64,000 nucleotides of DNA, taken from assembly GCA_015178975.1 (NCBI GenBank), contig WHVD01000020.1, positions 930,001-994,000 on the forward strand. The letters run 5' to 3'. Below are positions 10,112 through 21,689 of the stretch, piece by piece; the stretch's first letter is position 1; the number at the start of each line of letters is the position of its first letter. The position numbers were made by a program, and so were the translations under genes. The notes under the pieces were generated by a model that had not been told where the DNA came from, made no database searches, and was given only the letters and a program-made list of their open reading frames with translations. The stretch comes from Hysterangium stoloniferum. Its lineage: Eukaryota > Basidiomycota > Agaricomycetes > Hysterangiales > Hysterangiaceae.

Positions 10112-11432
10112 CTAAAATCGCGTTAGCTTGTAAATATCGCGAGTGATTTCATTCACCATGTCCCATACTCCCAAAATGGTTTCTCTCACATCGGATGATC
10201 TAGATCGTTCGAGCCATTTGCATGCATCCTCTGGTTCAGTGCCTGGATTACGGAAAACTTGGAAAAGTACATTGTCTTGCGTGTTACTGTAGCCAAAGAA
10301 CGCAGCAATTCTAGGGTTCCTGAACATGAATGTGATTGGACTACTTGGGTTATTTAATCTGATGTGTTGCATTCTTACCACACGTCTTGATAGGAAGTGA
10401 GGTCGCGTTGGAACTATATCAAAAGTTTGATATGTTGCAAATAGTTTCTGAAACCCAAACCAGCCAAAACGGGACTCGTACCTGTTTGCGTCTCAAATCC
10501 CACGTGGGTCTCCCCCCTTCGTACTTTTTGACCGATACCGACTTACCGTCACTTTCAGTCTTCGCTTCACAAAGTGTGACACTCCACCACAAGGTGACCC
10601 CATGATTTTCTGCCTTTTCATAGTCATAATAATTGTGGTTCGCGACCGATAAGGTGCGTAACAGTTGCAAGTCCCTTCGATCGATCAAATACTGCCTCAT
10701 TGTGATAAACCCACGGACATGATCTTTGAGATGACAGAACGTACGCGTTCACTAATATCATTTCTTCCTCTGACCGTGGCCGACGAAAACGAATCGGGGA
10801 TGGTATCGTCCATTCTGGTATCATCGACGGCTACGAGTTGAGCGACGGCTAATGAAGTATCCAGCAAAATGCACATCTAAGAGCCAATATGTAACGAACG
10901 ACTCTGAGTGTCACTTTCAGTACGCACCATGGCCTCTTTCTCCGCTTCTTCCAATCGCCTTTCCAGTTTGGCGATAGACTTCTCGCGTTGTCGCATCCAA
11001 GACACGTGTGTTTAAGACCTTGGCTTGGTTTGTATGACCTTGCAAGCGCAAGAACATCCTCAAGTGCACTAAAAGAAACAATTTATTCGTCAGGTACGGT
11101 TACTCAGTGAGTCTCAAGTTCCCACTTCTGATAATCGTCCAATATAGTTTTGAAATTGTCCGGGATATTCTCCCACTTCCCCCTTAACTGATCGTGGAAA
11201 GCGACGAGGCGACGTCCAGTGGTCCGGACAAGGTTATTCAATCTCTCGTTTTGCTCCCCGCTTGCCTAGTGATTGTGAATCATCATCCGCATAAGCTCTT
11301 AAACTGGTGTTGATGCAGACGACCCACCTTTATTGCGTTCATAATCTCCAAAAGAAGGGTCGCTGCACTCTTTAAGCCAGGTACTGGAACGGCATCGCCA
11401 GCGACTTTGACAACAATGGCTGCAATGTCCAT
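10112..11432 (-). pseudogene. Helical-domain/kinase-like gene relic (copy K5)
   Basis: Minus strand from ATG at 11,432. It carries the MDIA exon, helix exon (VAFHDQLRGKWENIP), coil exon (SIAKLERRLEEAEKEAM in frame), the RNDISERVRSFCHLKDH exon with a deletion, the ESDGKSVSVKKYEGGRPTWD strand region (10,560-10,480) and the kinase-like exon NPRIAAFFGYSNTQDNVLFQVFRNPGTEPEDACKW ending DIYKLTRF at 10,112. KKYEGG replaces the more usual KMYEGG. It ends at the LTR, so regions C-E found in K7 and K12 are missing. Confidence 0.7.
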
Positions 11433-12230
11433 GGTCGATGGTCGATGATCTTAGTAGATGGTGAGGGATAGTCGCTCTTTGGCACGTCGAGGCGCTGTAT
11501 TTACTGTTGGCTGTGCCCTGGGGTGGAGCGCCGGGTCAGTAGGGGAAATGCAGTCAGTGTTCATCCAACAGCGACACACATATTCAAAGGCCGTAATCAT
11601 GGTGTGGATTTTGTCCGTAGTGGAACTTCTGGAATATACTGGATTAGATAGATCATTCGTCATTAAAAAAAAGCCGCACGATTTTTTCAATGCTTTGTCG
11701 AGTAAATGAAAGTACCATGATGTGCTAACGGACATATGGCGTTGTAGCGATGGGTCAATTGTGCCTTGGCTAATACAGAATAAATATGTATGAGACGGCG
11801 TCGTAATAAAATCGATTGGAAAAAGTAGTCTATGATTGATATTTGCTTTTCGGGCTTCATTTGTTGGAATTTGCGGTGCTGCCATCCAAGCGGGGGGCGC
11901 ACTCGCTCGTCGTCACATTTGTCTCACCAATCATGTATGATATAGCCATTTTGTATTCGAGTTCTGCCAAATTACATGCTGTGCATTATGCCTAAAAATT
12001 GTCTAAAATATATCAGTGCCGCAAAATGCGCCAAGTGCGCCCTTCTGCGGTGGCCAAGAATGCTGGAACGCGAGCTTGTTGTCGCTGACGAAGAGCGTGT
12101 TAGTATGGCACGGGAGGATGTTGCCGAAGGCAGCGCCGCGATGACGGGTTGGTGATGTGGCCGGGAAGTGACACCCGGCCTCGAGACTGGAGCAGGGTAA
12201 TAGTGAAAAGTAAGTAACATTTTGTTATCT
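11433..12230. promoter_or_regulatory. Divergent intergenic region between K5 (minus) and T1 (plus)
   Basis: About 550-800 bases between the K start and the T coding region, matching 38,100-38,780 and 48,170-48,859 in the other orientation. It includes the ATTGGTGAGACAAA-type block and a conserved GC-rich block (CGGGTGTCACTTCCCGG class) close to T. The upstream parts of T probably lie here, but the reading frame is too broken to define them. Confidence 0.4.
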
Positions 12231-12234
12231 CTGT

Positions 12235-12960
12235 TGTATTCGTTTCCTGACCTGGAGCGTCCCATTCTCGTAGAATTAGCGGTGGAAGTGGCCTCACTAC
12301 ACATTGCATCAAGTCATTCTACTATGTCGGGTGGGTTTCTCTCATTAATCCAAGATCAATGACATTCATTAAGTCACCAACTTTAAAGGTTTGCGCCGTT
12401 TATTGACGGAACAACAAGTTGCTTATAGTTCTAACAATCGTATTAGCACTAGTGGTACTTGTAAGTTTGCTCGTGATGGGCCTAGGCCTTTATATGTCAT
12501 TCGGTGAGTTTTGAAATTTCATGAAAACAATATTTCTACCTTGTTGTTAATATCCGATAGGTCCAGCACTGCCGTTCGGATTCACCGGTTCGATAGAATG
12601 TCACTAAGGTTTGCGTTTGGAGTGCTGCCGTTGCTGATCTGCGAAACAATTCTTTGCTTCCTCATGTTATGGAAGGCCATTCAGAATTCCGGAGATAGAT
12701 ATGGGTCTTCATTTTCATCAGGCATGGTACATGACAGCTAAGCACGGTGTCCAAAGTCTCCTTGAAAGCATGGGCTTAAAAAAAAAGCACCTGTCTACAC
12801 ATTTACTTCGTTGGGGCATGTCCATCGCGTTTTTTCGGTGTCACATTTTTGATTTTGTACACTTTTAACTCTGTTTTTCCAATATCTTCACCGTTCTCTG
12901 TCTTGACTTCACCCTCTACTGCCCCCCTGGGGCATGTTCCTCATGTAAGTTAAACCAATT
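12235..12960 (+). pseudogene. DUF6533-like multi-pass membrane protein relic (copy T1)
   Basis: Plus strand, divergent from K5. In order it has the AELAVEVASLHIASSHSTMSG region, a broken KVCAVY/KVYALYRRNNKS-like segment, a hydrophobic stretch (IVLALVVLVSLLVMG), and an exon FAFGVLPLLICETILCFLML ending MVHDS at 12,741. A last exon follows (YFVG... FPISSPFSVLTSPSTAP). The FGVLPLLIYETxLCxLML motif before a charged segment is what I recall of the DUF6533 family of agaricomycete seven-helix proteins of unknown function. Several stops interrupt the first half. Confidence 0.55.
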
Positions 12961-13074
12961 TTTCTCATTCATGCTTGAGGTGAGAATGTGTATTTAGACG
13001 AGAATATACCGTACCATGCGTGATGGGATATTGACTCCTACTGAATACCATGGAATAGACTGAAGTGTCGAAAT

Positions 13075-13320
13075 CTTCTCATGAGACAATTGTTACACCA
13101 GCTCATCAAAGGGAAGCGAAAATCACCACCGTAACTCCGGCCCTGGATGAGTTCTACAGATTCCACCGTGTAATCGGGGAGCAGATCGGGCAGTAGATTT
13201 GCCACACACTAGATTCGGTACTGATTCTCAGTGACGTCACGGTAGCGGATGAGGTGTTTAATTATTCCCGAGTGCTCCTTGCTTCTTCCCAGCCGTTCAT
13301 CTCATCCCGAAGGGTGGTGC
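13075..13320 (-). pseudogene. Broken copy of the short conserved frame at 2,294-2,494
   Basis: Minus strand text MNGWEEARSTRE followed by TAA, then LNTSSATVTSLRISTESSV with a frameshift after it. It supports the idea that the open copy at 2,294 is the less damaged version of a small conserved unit. Confidence 0.4.
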
Positions 13321-13700
13321 CCTGTAAGGCTGTCGGTATCAGCCTCACTCGGTCAACACGGACAGGACTAAGTTTTCTTTATTTTTACATATCCGTAGGA
13401 TACAAGGTGAATGCGAGGTTCCCTAGGGAAGAGTGGGGAAAGGATTAATGGTCAAGGAGAAGATATCCTATCACTATAGGATATGGGGTTTTTTTTATAT
13501 AGAGTCAAGGTGAATGGGGTGGAAGAACAAGGAACCGCATGATCAGGCACAGGGGTGCTACTTAACAATAAAGTGGCGGATCAATGAGTGGCTGATGGGA
13601 GAGTGATGATGACCGCATGATAAGGCACAAGGGTGCTACCAAGTGGCGGAACAATGAGTGGTTGATGGGAGAGGTTGGTGATGACGTATGTGGTAAGGTG
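13321..13700. mobile_element. ~380-bp insertion with internal tandem duplication and hairpin
   Basis: Other spacer copies run from the GAAGGGTGGTGGCC text directly into CCCCATACGAATGCG; here about 380 foreign bases separate the two halves. The insert contains a perfect 9-bp-stem hairpin at 13,463-13,484 (ATATCCTAT, loop CACT, ATAGGATAT), a run of T, and a tandemly duplicated unit of roughly 80 bases (two versions of CCGCATGATNAGGCACA...AATGAGTGG...GATGGGAGAG). The flanking GTGG bases suggest a short target duplication, but they are part of a repeat and not decisive. Confidence 0.5.
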
Positions 13701-14178
13701 GCCAGGCTTACATGCCCCATACGAATGCGTAGCCGACCAATTTCAATGATTCCCGCTGCAATGAAATTCACCGGACTGCTGAACTGATCAATATAAGATT
13801 AAATAATCAAATATTCATGTGTTTTGGTAAGTATTTAGCGAAGAGGTGTAAAATATCTTGCACTAATATTTGAAATAAATTCGGATAAGATATATTAACT
13901 TTGTTGTTTTCCATGATTTGGCCTATTCACCAATATGTCCCGTTGGGGATGCAAAAGTCCTGCCACACTCCCTCACACCACAGCGTGCGCGGGGCACATG
14001 ACGCAGGACCAAAATGTTGGAATACGAGCGTTACATAAGTTCGTAACACATATTCCTTTTGTTCTTTGTTCTTTGTTTCTTTACTATCATGTATACATAT
14101 GTATTACGAATCATCTTTATGTTTGAGTTCATTCTGGGTATTTTTTAACTCGCTAATTTACTCGGGAGGTTTGAATAC
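13701..14178 (-). repeat. Cassette spacer (module H), minus orientation
   Basis: Reverse-orientation copy of 1,306-2,290, recognisable by the GGCCTATTCACCAATATGTCCC and GCGCGGGGCACATG text. It is shortened in its middle and interrupted on its distal side by the 291-bp element at 14,179. No gene seen. Confidence 0.55.
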
Positions 14179-14469
14179 TATTAAGTATAACGAGTATTGC
14201 AGAAGTAAACGCGCGTATGAAAAAGGTGAGACAAAATGTCTCGAAAAGACGCAATGCGTCATATGTTCAATCTCCTCTCGAATGTACTCTTATATACGTG
14301 TAGTATAGCTAGGGAATCTCTCAGCGAACGTTTATTCGCTGAGAGTAAGTGATATGTGTATTGCCTTCTCACAAAACAAAACTTATCTATGTATATAGTT
14401 ACTTAAACGTCTTTAGGTATTGTATAATACAGCGAACGTTTATTCGCTGAGATTACTTAAACGTCTTTA
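14179..14469. mobile_element. 291-bp LTR-like element with TA...TA ends, target duplication AATAC
   Basis: Starts TATTAAGTATAACGAG and ends ACTTAAACGTCTTTA. AATAC at 14,174-14,178 is repeated at 14,470-14,474. The intact site (for example 1,240-1,290, reverse strand) reads GAATGTACCCTCTGAC, confirming an insertion. Inside are two copies of an inverted-repeat hairpin with CAGCGAA and TTCGCTG arms (the first extended to TCTCAGCGAA/TTCGCTGAGA), each followed by TTAAACGTCTTTA. A near-identical 289-bp copy lies at 33,117-33,405. Confidence 0.8.
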
Positions 14470-14479
14470 AATACCCTCT

Positions 14480-15110
14480 GACTGCTTCGAAGAGTGGGTG
14501 GGAACGGAGCAAGACGAAACGGGTCCGTAATTTAATCTTCGTGAGATGAGGCAGGTTCAGAGCCGGGATTACAGAAAACTTGGAAAAGTACATTGTCTTG
14601 TGTGTTACTGTATCCCAAGAACGCAGCAATGCTAGGGTCCCTGAACATGAATGTGATTGGACTACTTGGACTATTTAATCTGATGTGTTGCATTCTTACC
14701 ACACTTCTTGATAAGAAATGAGGTAGCGTAGAAACTATATCAAAAGCGTGATATGATTGAAATAGTTTTTGAAATTCAAACCAGCCAAAACAGAACTCGT
14801 ACCTCTTTCTGTCTCAAATCCCAAGTGGGTCTCCTGCCTCGTACATTTTGACCAAAACCGGCTTGCTGTCACTTTCAGTCTTCGCTTCACAAAGTTTAAC
14901 ACTTCATCGCAAGGTGACCTGATGATTTCCTGTCTTTTCATAATAATAATCATTGTGGTTCGCGACCGATAAGGTGTGTAACAGTTGCAAGTTCTTCAGT
15001 CGATCAAATACTGTCTCATTACCATAAGCTCACGGGCATGATCTTTGAGATGGCAGAATGGGCGTACGTGTTCACTAATATCGTTTCTGCCTTTGCCCAT
15101 GAGGTGCTAA
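14480..15110 (-). pseudogene. Orphan kinase-like fragment (copy K6)
   Basis: Minus strand, same truncated fragment as 706-1,305: coil text, GTGAGC donor, KLCEAK strand region and the FRDPSIAAFLGYS kinase-like exon, ending in the PPHLTKIKLRTRFVLLR tail. It lies downstream of hydrolase U5 in the reading direction, as in all cassettes. Frames are broken and the start is missing. Confidence 0.55.
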
Positions 15111-15540
15111 GGGGGATTAGCCATTGATTGTCTTTCCTCAGTTAGCAATAACGCTGCATCCACCATCTTGCTCTTTCTCGCATGTAGTCCCATATAATAT
15201 TAAATCATACATTGTAGTTACATAGGCTGTGTTGCCTTTACTTACGCTCCCTGTGGACATCCCAAATTCTTCCCCGCCTGGACATTGTAATTCATCAACA
15301 TCATCATAGAATCATTACACTGTGTTGAATCTTTGGAAAGAGCTCCGCATGCAAAATGTCATGGACTCTGAGGGTAACCATATATCTGTTCCGCGCCGCT
15401 GAGACTCAAAGAAACCCTCGTACCCCCATATCATTCTAGACATTTATTACCAATTTTGACAGTTAGTTGCAGGTTAGAAAATAATATCCCATCGATCCTT
15501 CTCTGATCCGAATCCTGCATGTTGCGGTGGTGCTTCATCG
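15110..15540 (-). other. Conserved 3' flank of hydrolase relic U5
   Basis: Equivalent of 216-705 in minus orientation. No gene or RNA structure identified. Confidence 0.5.
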
Positions 15541-17700
15541 TGAGACGTTCATTATTATGTTCACAGCAAACATATATGCATTGCATCTATGCGTGTATGC
15601 GTGCAGTTACTCATTATATAACGTACATCCCACATCCTCCATCATAGCTATCTACTCCACAGACGGTTCAGGCCCACTATCACTTGCCGGCGCAACTTTC
15701 GACTGCATTGAAGGATTGTTGCTGCCTGTAATGACAAAAGAAAGACGGGCGAACGACGGTGTCTAATATCATCAATGACACACCCGGAACTTCTACATGT
15801 CCAATCAACCACAACAACTGCCTTCCCGGTAGCAAATAATGCCTTCTGATCACGACCGGTACGGAATGGCTGCGAACGGGGCGGCATTGAAGATTGGGAG
15901 GGAGGGGGCTTTTGTACGGGAGAGGCCGGAGTTAAGCCAGGCAACGCAAGGCGCGAGGAGCTGTTGGGTGCAGGTACAGGCCTGGGTGAGAAAGGATAGG
16001 GGATATAGTATATGCGGAAGGCTGGAAGTGTGCATTAACTGGAGGGTGGATGCCATGTCGCCACTGTTTCCCAGATTCCTGAGTCCTGTCGGTCCTTCAG
16101 ACAAGACAGGCTCGAATCCATGGGGCAAGTATGACGTACCTGAGGATGACTCGACTCTTCAAGGAATGGCCTCCCTCCTTGTCCATGACAAGCGTTGAAG
16201 GGAGAATAACTACCGCTGACCACGTTTTGTAGGCACCCACCTCACTTGCAAAAGGTTCGTCGCATGTACAACAAAGATGTTGGGGAAAGTCACAACAAGT
16301 GCACATCTGGAAACACATCCACGACCTGGTCCTATCAGCGTATAGTACCAAGACGACACTATGAAAGGCTCCCGTCTGCGGTGGAACCCCTGCCTCGCAC
16401 CACGGACACGAATACTCTGCCGCAGGTTTACCCATCCTGTGTCCTACGCACACACGCAGCTTCCCCCACGCATACAACACCTCTCTAAAGCCAGGGTCGG
16501 ATACCCACGCTCAAATCATCATGCTCATCCACAAGCTAGCACGCACACCCTTGCACTACATACACAGGACTCTTCTTCCACCTGAAAGCAGATGACAGTA
16601 GGCTCTGGCTTCGGGACGCGTGTTTAGTTGTTGCCGCAGGGCTTTAAGAATATATATGCGAAGAACTCTTGAGCATCTTGCTGTTTCGTCATCGAGATTT
16701 CCTCGTGGACTGTTCCGATGAGGGATTTGAACGTGGTGGGTTTCGTGGGTTCTTGGGGTACGGGCAGTGGATCCGGGATGAACGAGGGGATCATTGTCGA
16801 TGACATTGGTTCCGCGGCCGCACCAGCACTTCTACTAGGGTAGGACACCGGCGGTGTGAGATGGGAAATGGCTACGAGGGTGGGATAACCAGCCTGAACG
16901 GATTCGGTCCGCGATTTTGCGCATCTGAAAGTCAAAACAGGATATGGGGAGCTCTTCGGTGCAGGAACAGGCGCGGGTGAGAAAGGATCAGTGATAGTAT
17001 GTGCGGAAGGCTGGAAGTGTGAATATCGATGTTGATGCCATGTCGCAGCTGTTTCCGAGATTGCGGTGTCCCGTCAGTCTTGCAGGGGAGACAGGCTCGA
17101 AAACATTACACGAGTATGACGGACTTCAGGGTGATTCGACTCGTCAAGAAATGACCTCGTTCCTTGTCCATGACAAGCCCAATATCTCACTGTCGGCATA
17201 CACTCATAATTGTCCTTCTCCGTGTCCTCGACAGTAGCAAGCTTCTTAAGCGGCGGTCCGCGACTGTTCTATCACCAACGCCACCAACCCAATCATCAAA
17301 ACTTCCCAGCTCATACTCAGCTGCTCACAGAAGAAAAAAAACACCCTACTCACTCGTTTCGGGTTCGGTTCCAGCATGCTCTTCACATACACGGATACCC
17401 AAGCATCCCACAATGGAGCTGCACATGCATCCGCGTCACATCGCCCCCCATACACTCTCTATCCAAGCACGGGAGGCACACGTCGATGCCTTCAAGTAGA
17501 TCCTATTAGATTGCGTGGTTGAGGCGTAAGCATAATAGGTGAAATCTTATTTCCATTGGAAGAACGGAGGACATACTTCTTTGTCAAAGCATTGTGGTGT
17601 TTCTTCTCTCTGAACAGGTTCTGAAAGACGAAGACTGGGAATGCGAGAAAGTCTGGGAGGAAGAATGAGCGCAAGTCGCAGGACTCCAGCACATGTTACG
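15540..17700 (-). pseudogene. USP5/UBP14-like ubiquitin hydrolase relic, complete module order (copy U5)
   Basis: Best-preserved minus-strand copy. zf-UBP exon 1 ends ETPQCFDKE at about 17,590; a 66-bp GTATGT...TAATAG intron follows; exon 2 reads GIDVCLPCLD...TRMHVQLH, so the zinc-binding Cys and His residues of the zf-UBP fold are visible. Then come PPLKKLATVEDTEKDNYE (about 17,240), Cys box LGNSCDMAS (about 17,055), an open stretch 16,935-16,624 holding FKSLIG and QQDAQEFFAYIFLK, the FPDI exon remnant, a second Cys box with Gly for Cys (about 16,065) and UBA1/UBA2 (15,880-15,650). A one-base shift after MLGYP and several stops make expression unlikely. The C-terminal His box was not found. 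Confidence 0.8.
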
Positions 17701-17980
17701 CGATGTCACACTTTTTTTGTAATTATTTTTGAAAATTAACATTCACGTATTCTTACATCTTCTATTCACAATTGAATCATGGGAAGAGGCACAGAGCTCC
17801 AGTAAATAAACAGCTTTTATATCTCAGAATGATATAGCTAGACGTGACGGGAAAATGTTCGCTAGGTTTGATCGTGTCCGAGTTTAATCCTCCTCCCATA
17901 TCCACCTAGGTAGCTGAAAATACCATACAATCCTTATTCAAGACGTTAATACTATTAAATGAGGACAACATCAACGCTTA
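17701..17980 (-). other. K-U intergenic spacer
   Basis: About 280 AT-rich bases between the K C-terminus and the start of the hydrolase, conserved at 24,770-24,960, 34,296-34,600, 41,391-41,690 and 54,115-54,370. It contains the AATAAAGAGCTTTTATAT-like text and poly-T/poly-A runs. It probably held the K terminator and the U promoter. Confidence 0.4.
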
Positions 17981-20581
17981 CGGGTCTGGCCCAAATACCG
18001 TGTCCGGCCACACAGGGTCATTTATCCAACTGGGCTCCGCATCATAAGAAGCGCGCAACTGCACATCCAGGACAAGTCCCCCCGAGGGGCCAGAAATATA
18101 ACGTGGAGAAGTAGGTTCAAACAGGAATATGGTACGTGGTTCCACATCTCCGGAGTGACTAGATTACTCTGTCAGGCTCTGACATTGCTGAAGGGGGAAG
18201 TGAAACAAACAAATTCTGAGGCATTTCCACAACTAATGTTGTCCTAAAGTGGTTTACTGTTGTCACAAAGTGGTTAAGATCATTCCCAAAAGGCTTCTGT
18301 GCTTACTGATCATCAACTCGTGTGGAAGGACACCCTTGATCCCATTTTCCTCTATGTATAGCGGTGCGTATGCTCTCCACGCTTTCTTCACTTCAGACGA
18401 CGGGCCGAAGTCTGCGATATAGACACTGAGCCGGCAGGAATCTTCGATGTCGCCTTCGCCAATATCATAGGTATATCTACGCGGCAGAAAACTGAGCAAC
18501 GATTGGGTCAGTGTGCTAGCTCGAAAAATACCTTCTCATTGGTTTTCCACCTCGTATTGTTACACTCTCATCCTCGTCTAAATATCTAGACTCTCGCTCG
18601 TTGAGGTCAACACGAACCTCGACTAACGGTTCTATACCGAGGGTTTCAGAGAACCACTCATGTAGATTCCCATACACTACAAAATCGCCTGTAACTTTAT
18701 CCCGATAGCCCACGTCCCACAGAGCGAGGGACCCCAGATCTCCATCCTCGATATAGCCCCTAAGGGGTGCCAGAAACCCGAAGTCCAGTAGTTGATTGGC
18801 CAATTGATGAATGGTGTGCGAGCTTCGAAGTTGTTGATCCATTAAAGCCGTGCCGAGCCAGCATGAATACACGTTGGTATCGAACAAGTCTACGATGGAG
18901 TCCGGTGATGATGGATTGATCCTAGAGTGACCGGGATAAATACTGGGCTGGTAGGCCCTGGGGTGGGCACCGCTGACCAGTGTTCCGGTGTACACAAGCT
19001 TCAGATGACGGCGATTGGCAGGACTGTGTGTGACAGTGACAATTGAAGCACCGGGATATGAAAACTGAATGGACAGAGTTATCATTTGACATCTGATGTT
19101 AGTCGAATTAACGAACAAGCCGGGAAATAAAAATTTCGTTGTTTGAACAGAAATCCCCCAATTCCTAATGTCACATTGTCACATCAGCATTTGCGGGAGA
19201 GAAGGTATCCAAGTGCGTCACATTGTAAGAATCCCTCTAAGATATATCGCGTTAGCTTGTAAATGTCGCGCGTAATTTCATTCACCATGTCACATAGTGC
19301 CAAAATGGTTTCTTTCACACCGGATGATCTAGTGCGTTCGAGCCATTTGCATGCGTCCTCAGGTTCAGGGCCCGGATTACGGAAAACTTGAAAAAGTACA
19401 TTGTCTTGTGCGTTGCTGTAGCCTAAGAACTCAGCAATGCTAGGGTCCCTGAACATGAATTCGATTGGACTACTTGGTTATTTAATCTGATGTGTTTCAT
19501 TCTTACCACACGTCTTGATAGGAAGTGAGGTCGCGTTGGAACTATATCCAAAGTGTGATATATTGCAAATACTTTCTGAAATCCAAACCAGCCAAAACAG
19601 AACTCGTACCTCTTTGTATCTCAAATCCCATGTGGGTCTCCCGCCTTCGTACATTTTGACCAATACCGACTTGCCGTCACTTTCAGCCTTCGCTTCACAA
19701 AGTTTGACACTCCACCGCAAGGCGACCTCATGATTTCCTGGCTTTTCATCATTATAATGATTATGGTTCGCGATAGATATGGTCCGTAACACTTGGAAAT
19801 TCCTTCTATGAATCAAACACTATATAAGGACTATAAGCCCACGGACATGATCTTTGAAAGGACAAAACGAGCATACGTGTTCACTAATATCGTTTCTTCC
19901 TCTGACCGTGACCGATGAAAACGAATCAAGGATACCCCGTAATTGACGTATGATATCGTCCATTCTGGTATCATCGACGGCTACGAGTTGAGCGATGGCT
20001 AATGAAGTATCCAGCAAAATGCACATCTAAGAGCCAATATGTAACGAACGACTCTGAGTGTCACTTTTAGTACGCACCATGGCCTCTTTCTCCGCTTCTT
20101 CCAATCGCCTTTCCAGTTTGCCGATAGACTTGTCGCGTTGTCGCATCCAAGACACGTGTGATTTAAGACCTTGGCTTGGTTTGTATGACCTTGCAAGCGC
20201 AAGAACATCCTCAAGTGCACTGAAAAAAAAAGAAATTCTTCAGGTACGGTTACTCAGTGAGTCTCAAGTTCCCACTTCTGATAATCGTCCAATATAGTTT
20301 TAAAATTGCCCGGGATATTCTCCCACTTCCCCCTCAGCTGATCGTGGAAAGCGACGAGGCGACGTCCAGTGGTCCGGACAAGGGTATTCAATCTCTCGTT
20401 TTGCTCCCCGCTTGCCTGGTAATTGTGGATCATCATCCACATCAGCTCTTAAACAGTGTTGATGCAGACGACCCACCTTTATAGCGTTCATAATCTCCAA
20501 AAGAAGGGTCGCTGCACTCTTTAAGCCAGGTACTGGAACGGCATCCCCAGCGACTTTAACAACAATGGCTGCAATGTCCAT
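17980..20581 (-). pseudogene. Helical-domain/kinase-like gene relic, all regions present (copy K7)
   Basis: Minus strand from ATG 20,581. Order: MDIA exon; helix exon (GEQNERLNTLVRTTG); coil exon; DDIIRQLRGILDSFSSV; ESDGKSVLVKMYEGGRPTWD (the VLVK resembling the kinase beta-3 VAIK); the DPSIAEFLGYSNAQDN exon (19,456-19,184); then a 200-codon open stretch 19,118-18,516 with TLSIQFSYPGASIVTVT, HTIHQLANQLLDFG and ALWDVGYRDKVTGDF; then LPRRYTYDIGEGDIEDSC and KAWRAYAPLYIEENGIKGV (18,499-18,263); then FLFEPTSPRYISG and a DAEPSWINDPVWPD tail. The long open stretch makes this the copy closest to coding. C-terminal parts match no fold I know. Confidence 0.7.
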
Positions 20582-20890
20582 GAGCGATGGTCGATGATCT
20601 TAGTAGATGGTGAGGGATAGCTACTCTTCGGCACGTCGAGGCGCTGTATTTGGTATTGGCTGTGCCCTGGGATGGTGTGCCGGATTGGTAGGGGAAGTGC
20701 AGTGTTCATCCCAACAGCGACACACTAATATTCAAAGGCCGTAATCACGATGTGGACTTTGTGCAAAGTGGAATTCCTGGAATACAAGGGATTAGATAGA
20801 TCATTCGTCATTAAAACAAAAGCCGCACAATATTATGAATGGTTTATCAAGTAGAATAAACAGTGCCATGCTGTGCTAACTGACATATGG
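20582..20890 (-). promoter_or_regulatory. Upstream region of K7
   Basis: Conserved upstream sequence of the K gene (compare 11,433-11,720 and 31,154-30,850). In this cassette it abuts the repeated module at 20,890 and not a T gene. Confidence 0.35.
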
Positions 20891-21420
20891 CATTGTAGCT
20901 ATAGGTCAGTTCTACCTTGGTTATTCCCATGATCAGTTGTCTCGCCTTGTCCTTTGCCAAACGGAGCCGGCATTGTGTCTTTCTGGGCAAAACTTAAGAC
21001 ATATGGATGAGATGGAACCGTGATATTTTTGTAACCCTTTCAATACTGGATCCGACTTCAATTCAAGTTTCTCTGTTAAATCTCCCACGGATACAACACG
21101 ACTACTGGGTTTCGTGAGAACAGGTCCGGCTCACCGGTATTAGGTGCACGTTTAGTCCAGTCACTATATCTTTTACACAATTGGAGTGGTGCAATCTGGT
21201 GAGCCAGTGGTGGCTTCCGTGTATCCAACACAAGCTAAGCCTGTATCCGTCAAATTTCATGCCTCAAATTCGGCATCCAAATCTTTGGCCAATAAACATG
21301 TTGAGAACAAGTTACTACTCAACAAAGAAAATGGTAAAAATACCTCCATCAGTTCCAAGTGTAAAATCTAACAAAGCAGTGATGTCGTTGTAAAATATGA
21401 TAATTGCCTGACGGGGATTA
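20890..21420 (+). repeat. Repeated module of unknown nature, less mutated copy
   Basis: Partner of 7,740-8,215. This copy has an open stretch of about 60 codons from 21,186 (VQSGEPVVASVYPTQAKPVS) ending in TAA at about 21,370. The equivalent frame in the other copy is destroyed largely by C-to-T changes, consistent with this being closer to an ancestral coding fragment. The product is not recognised. Confidence 0.45.
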
Positions 21421-21689
21421 GCCATTGATGGTCATTTCTAGACATTCATGACCACTCTTGAGAGTTTGATTACTATACCTCTGTCGGTCTTGAAAAGTTC
21501 CAGGTTAGAAAATAATCTCGCATCGATCCGTCTCTGATCCTAATTTTGCATGTTGTATGGTGATACTTTATTGTGAGATATTCATTATTAAATAATGTTC
21601 ACAGCAACATATATGTGTTGCATGTATGCGTGTATGCGTGTAGTTACTAACCATATAACGTACATCCCACATCCTCCATCATAGTTATC

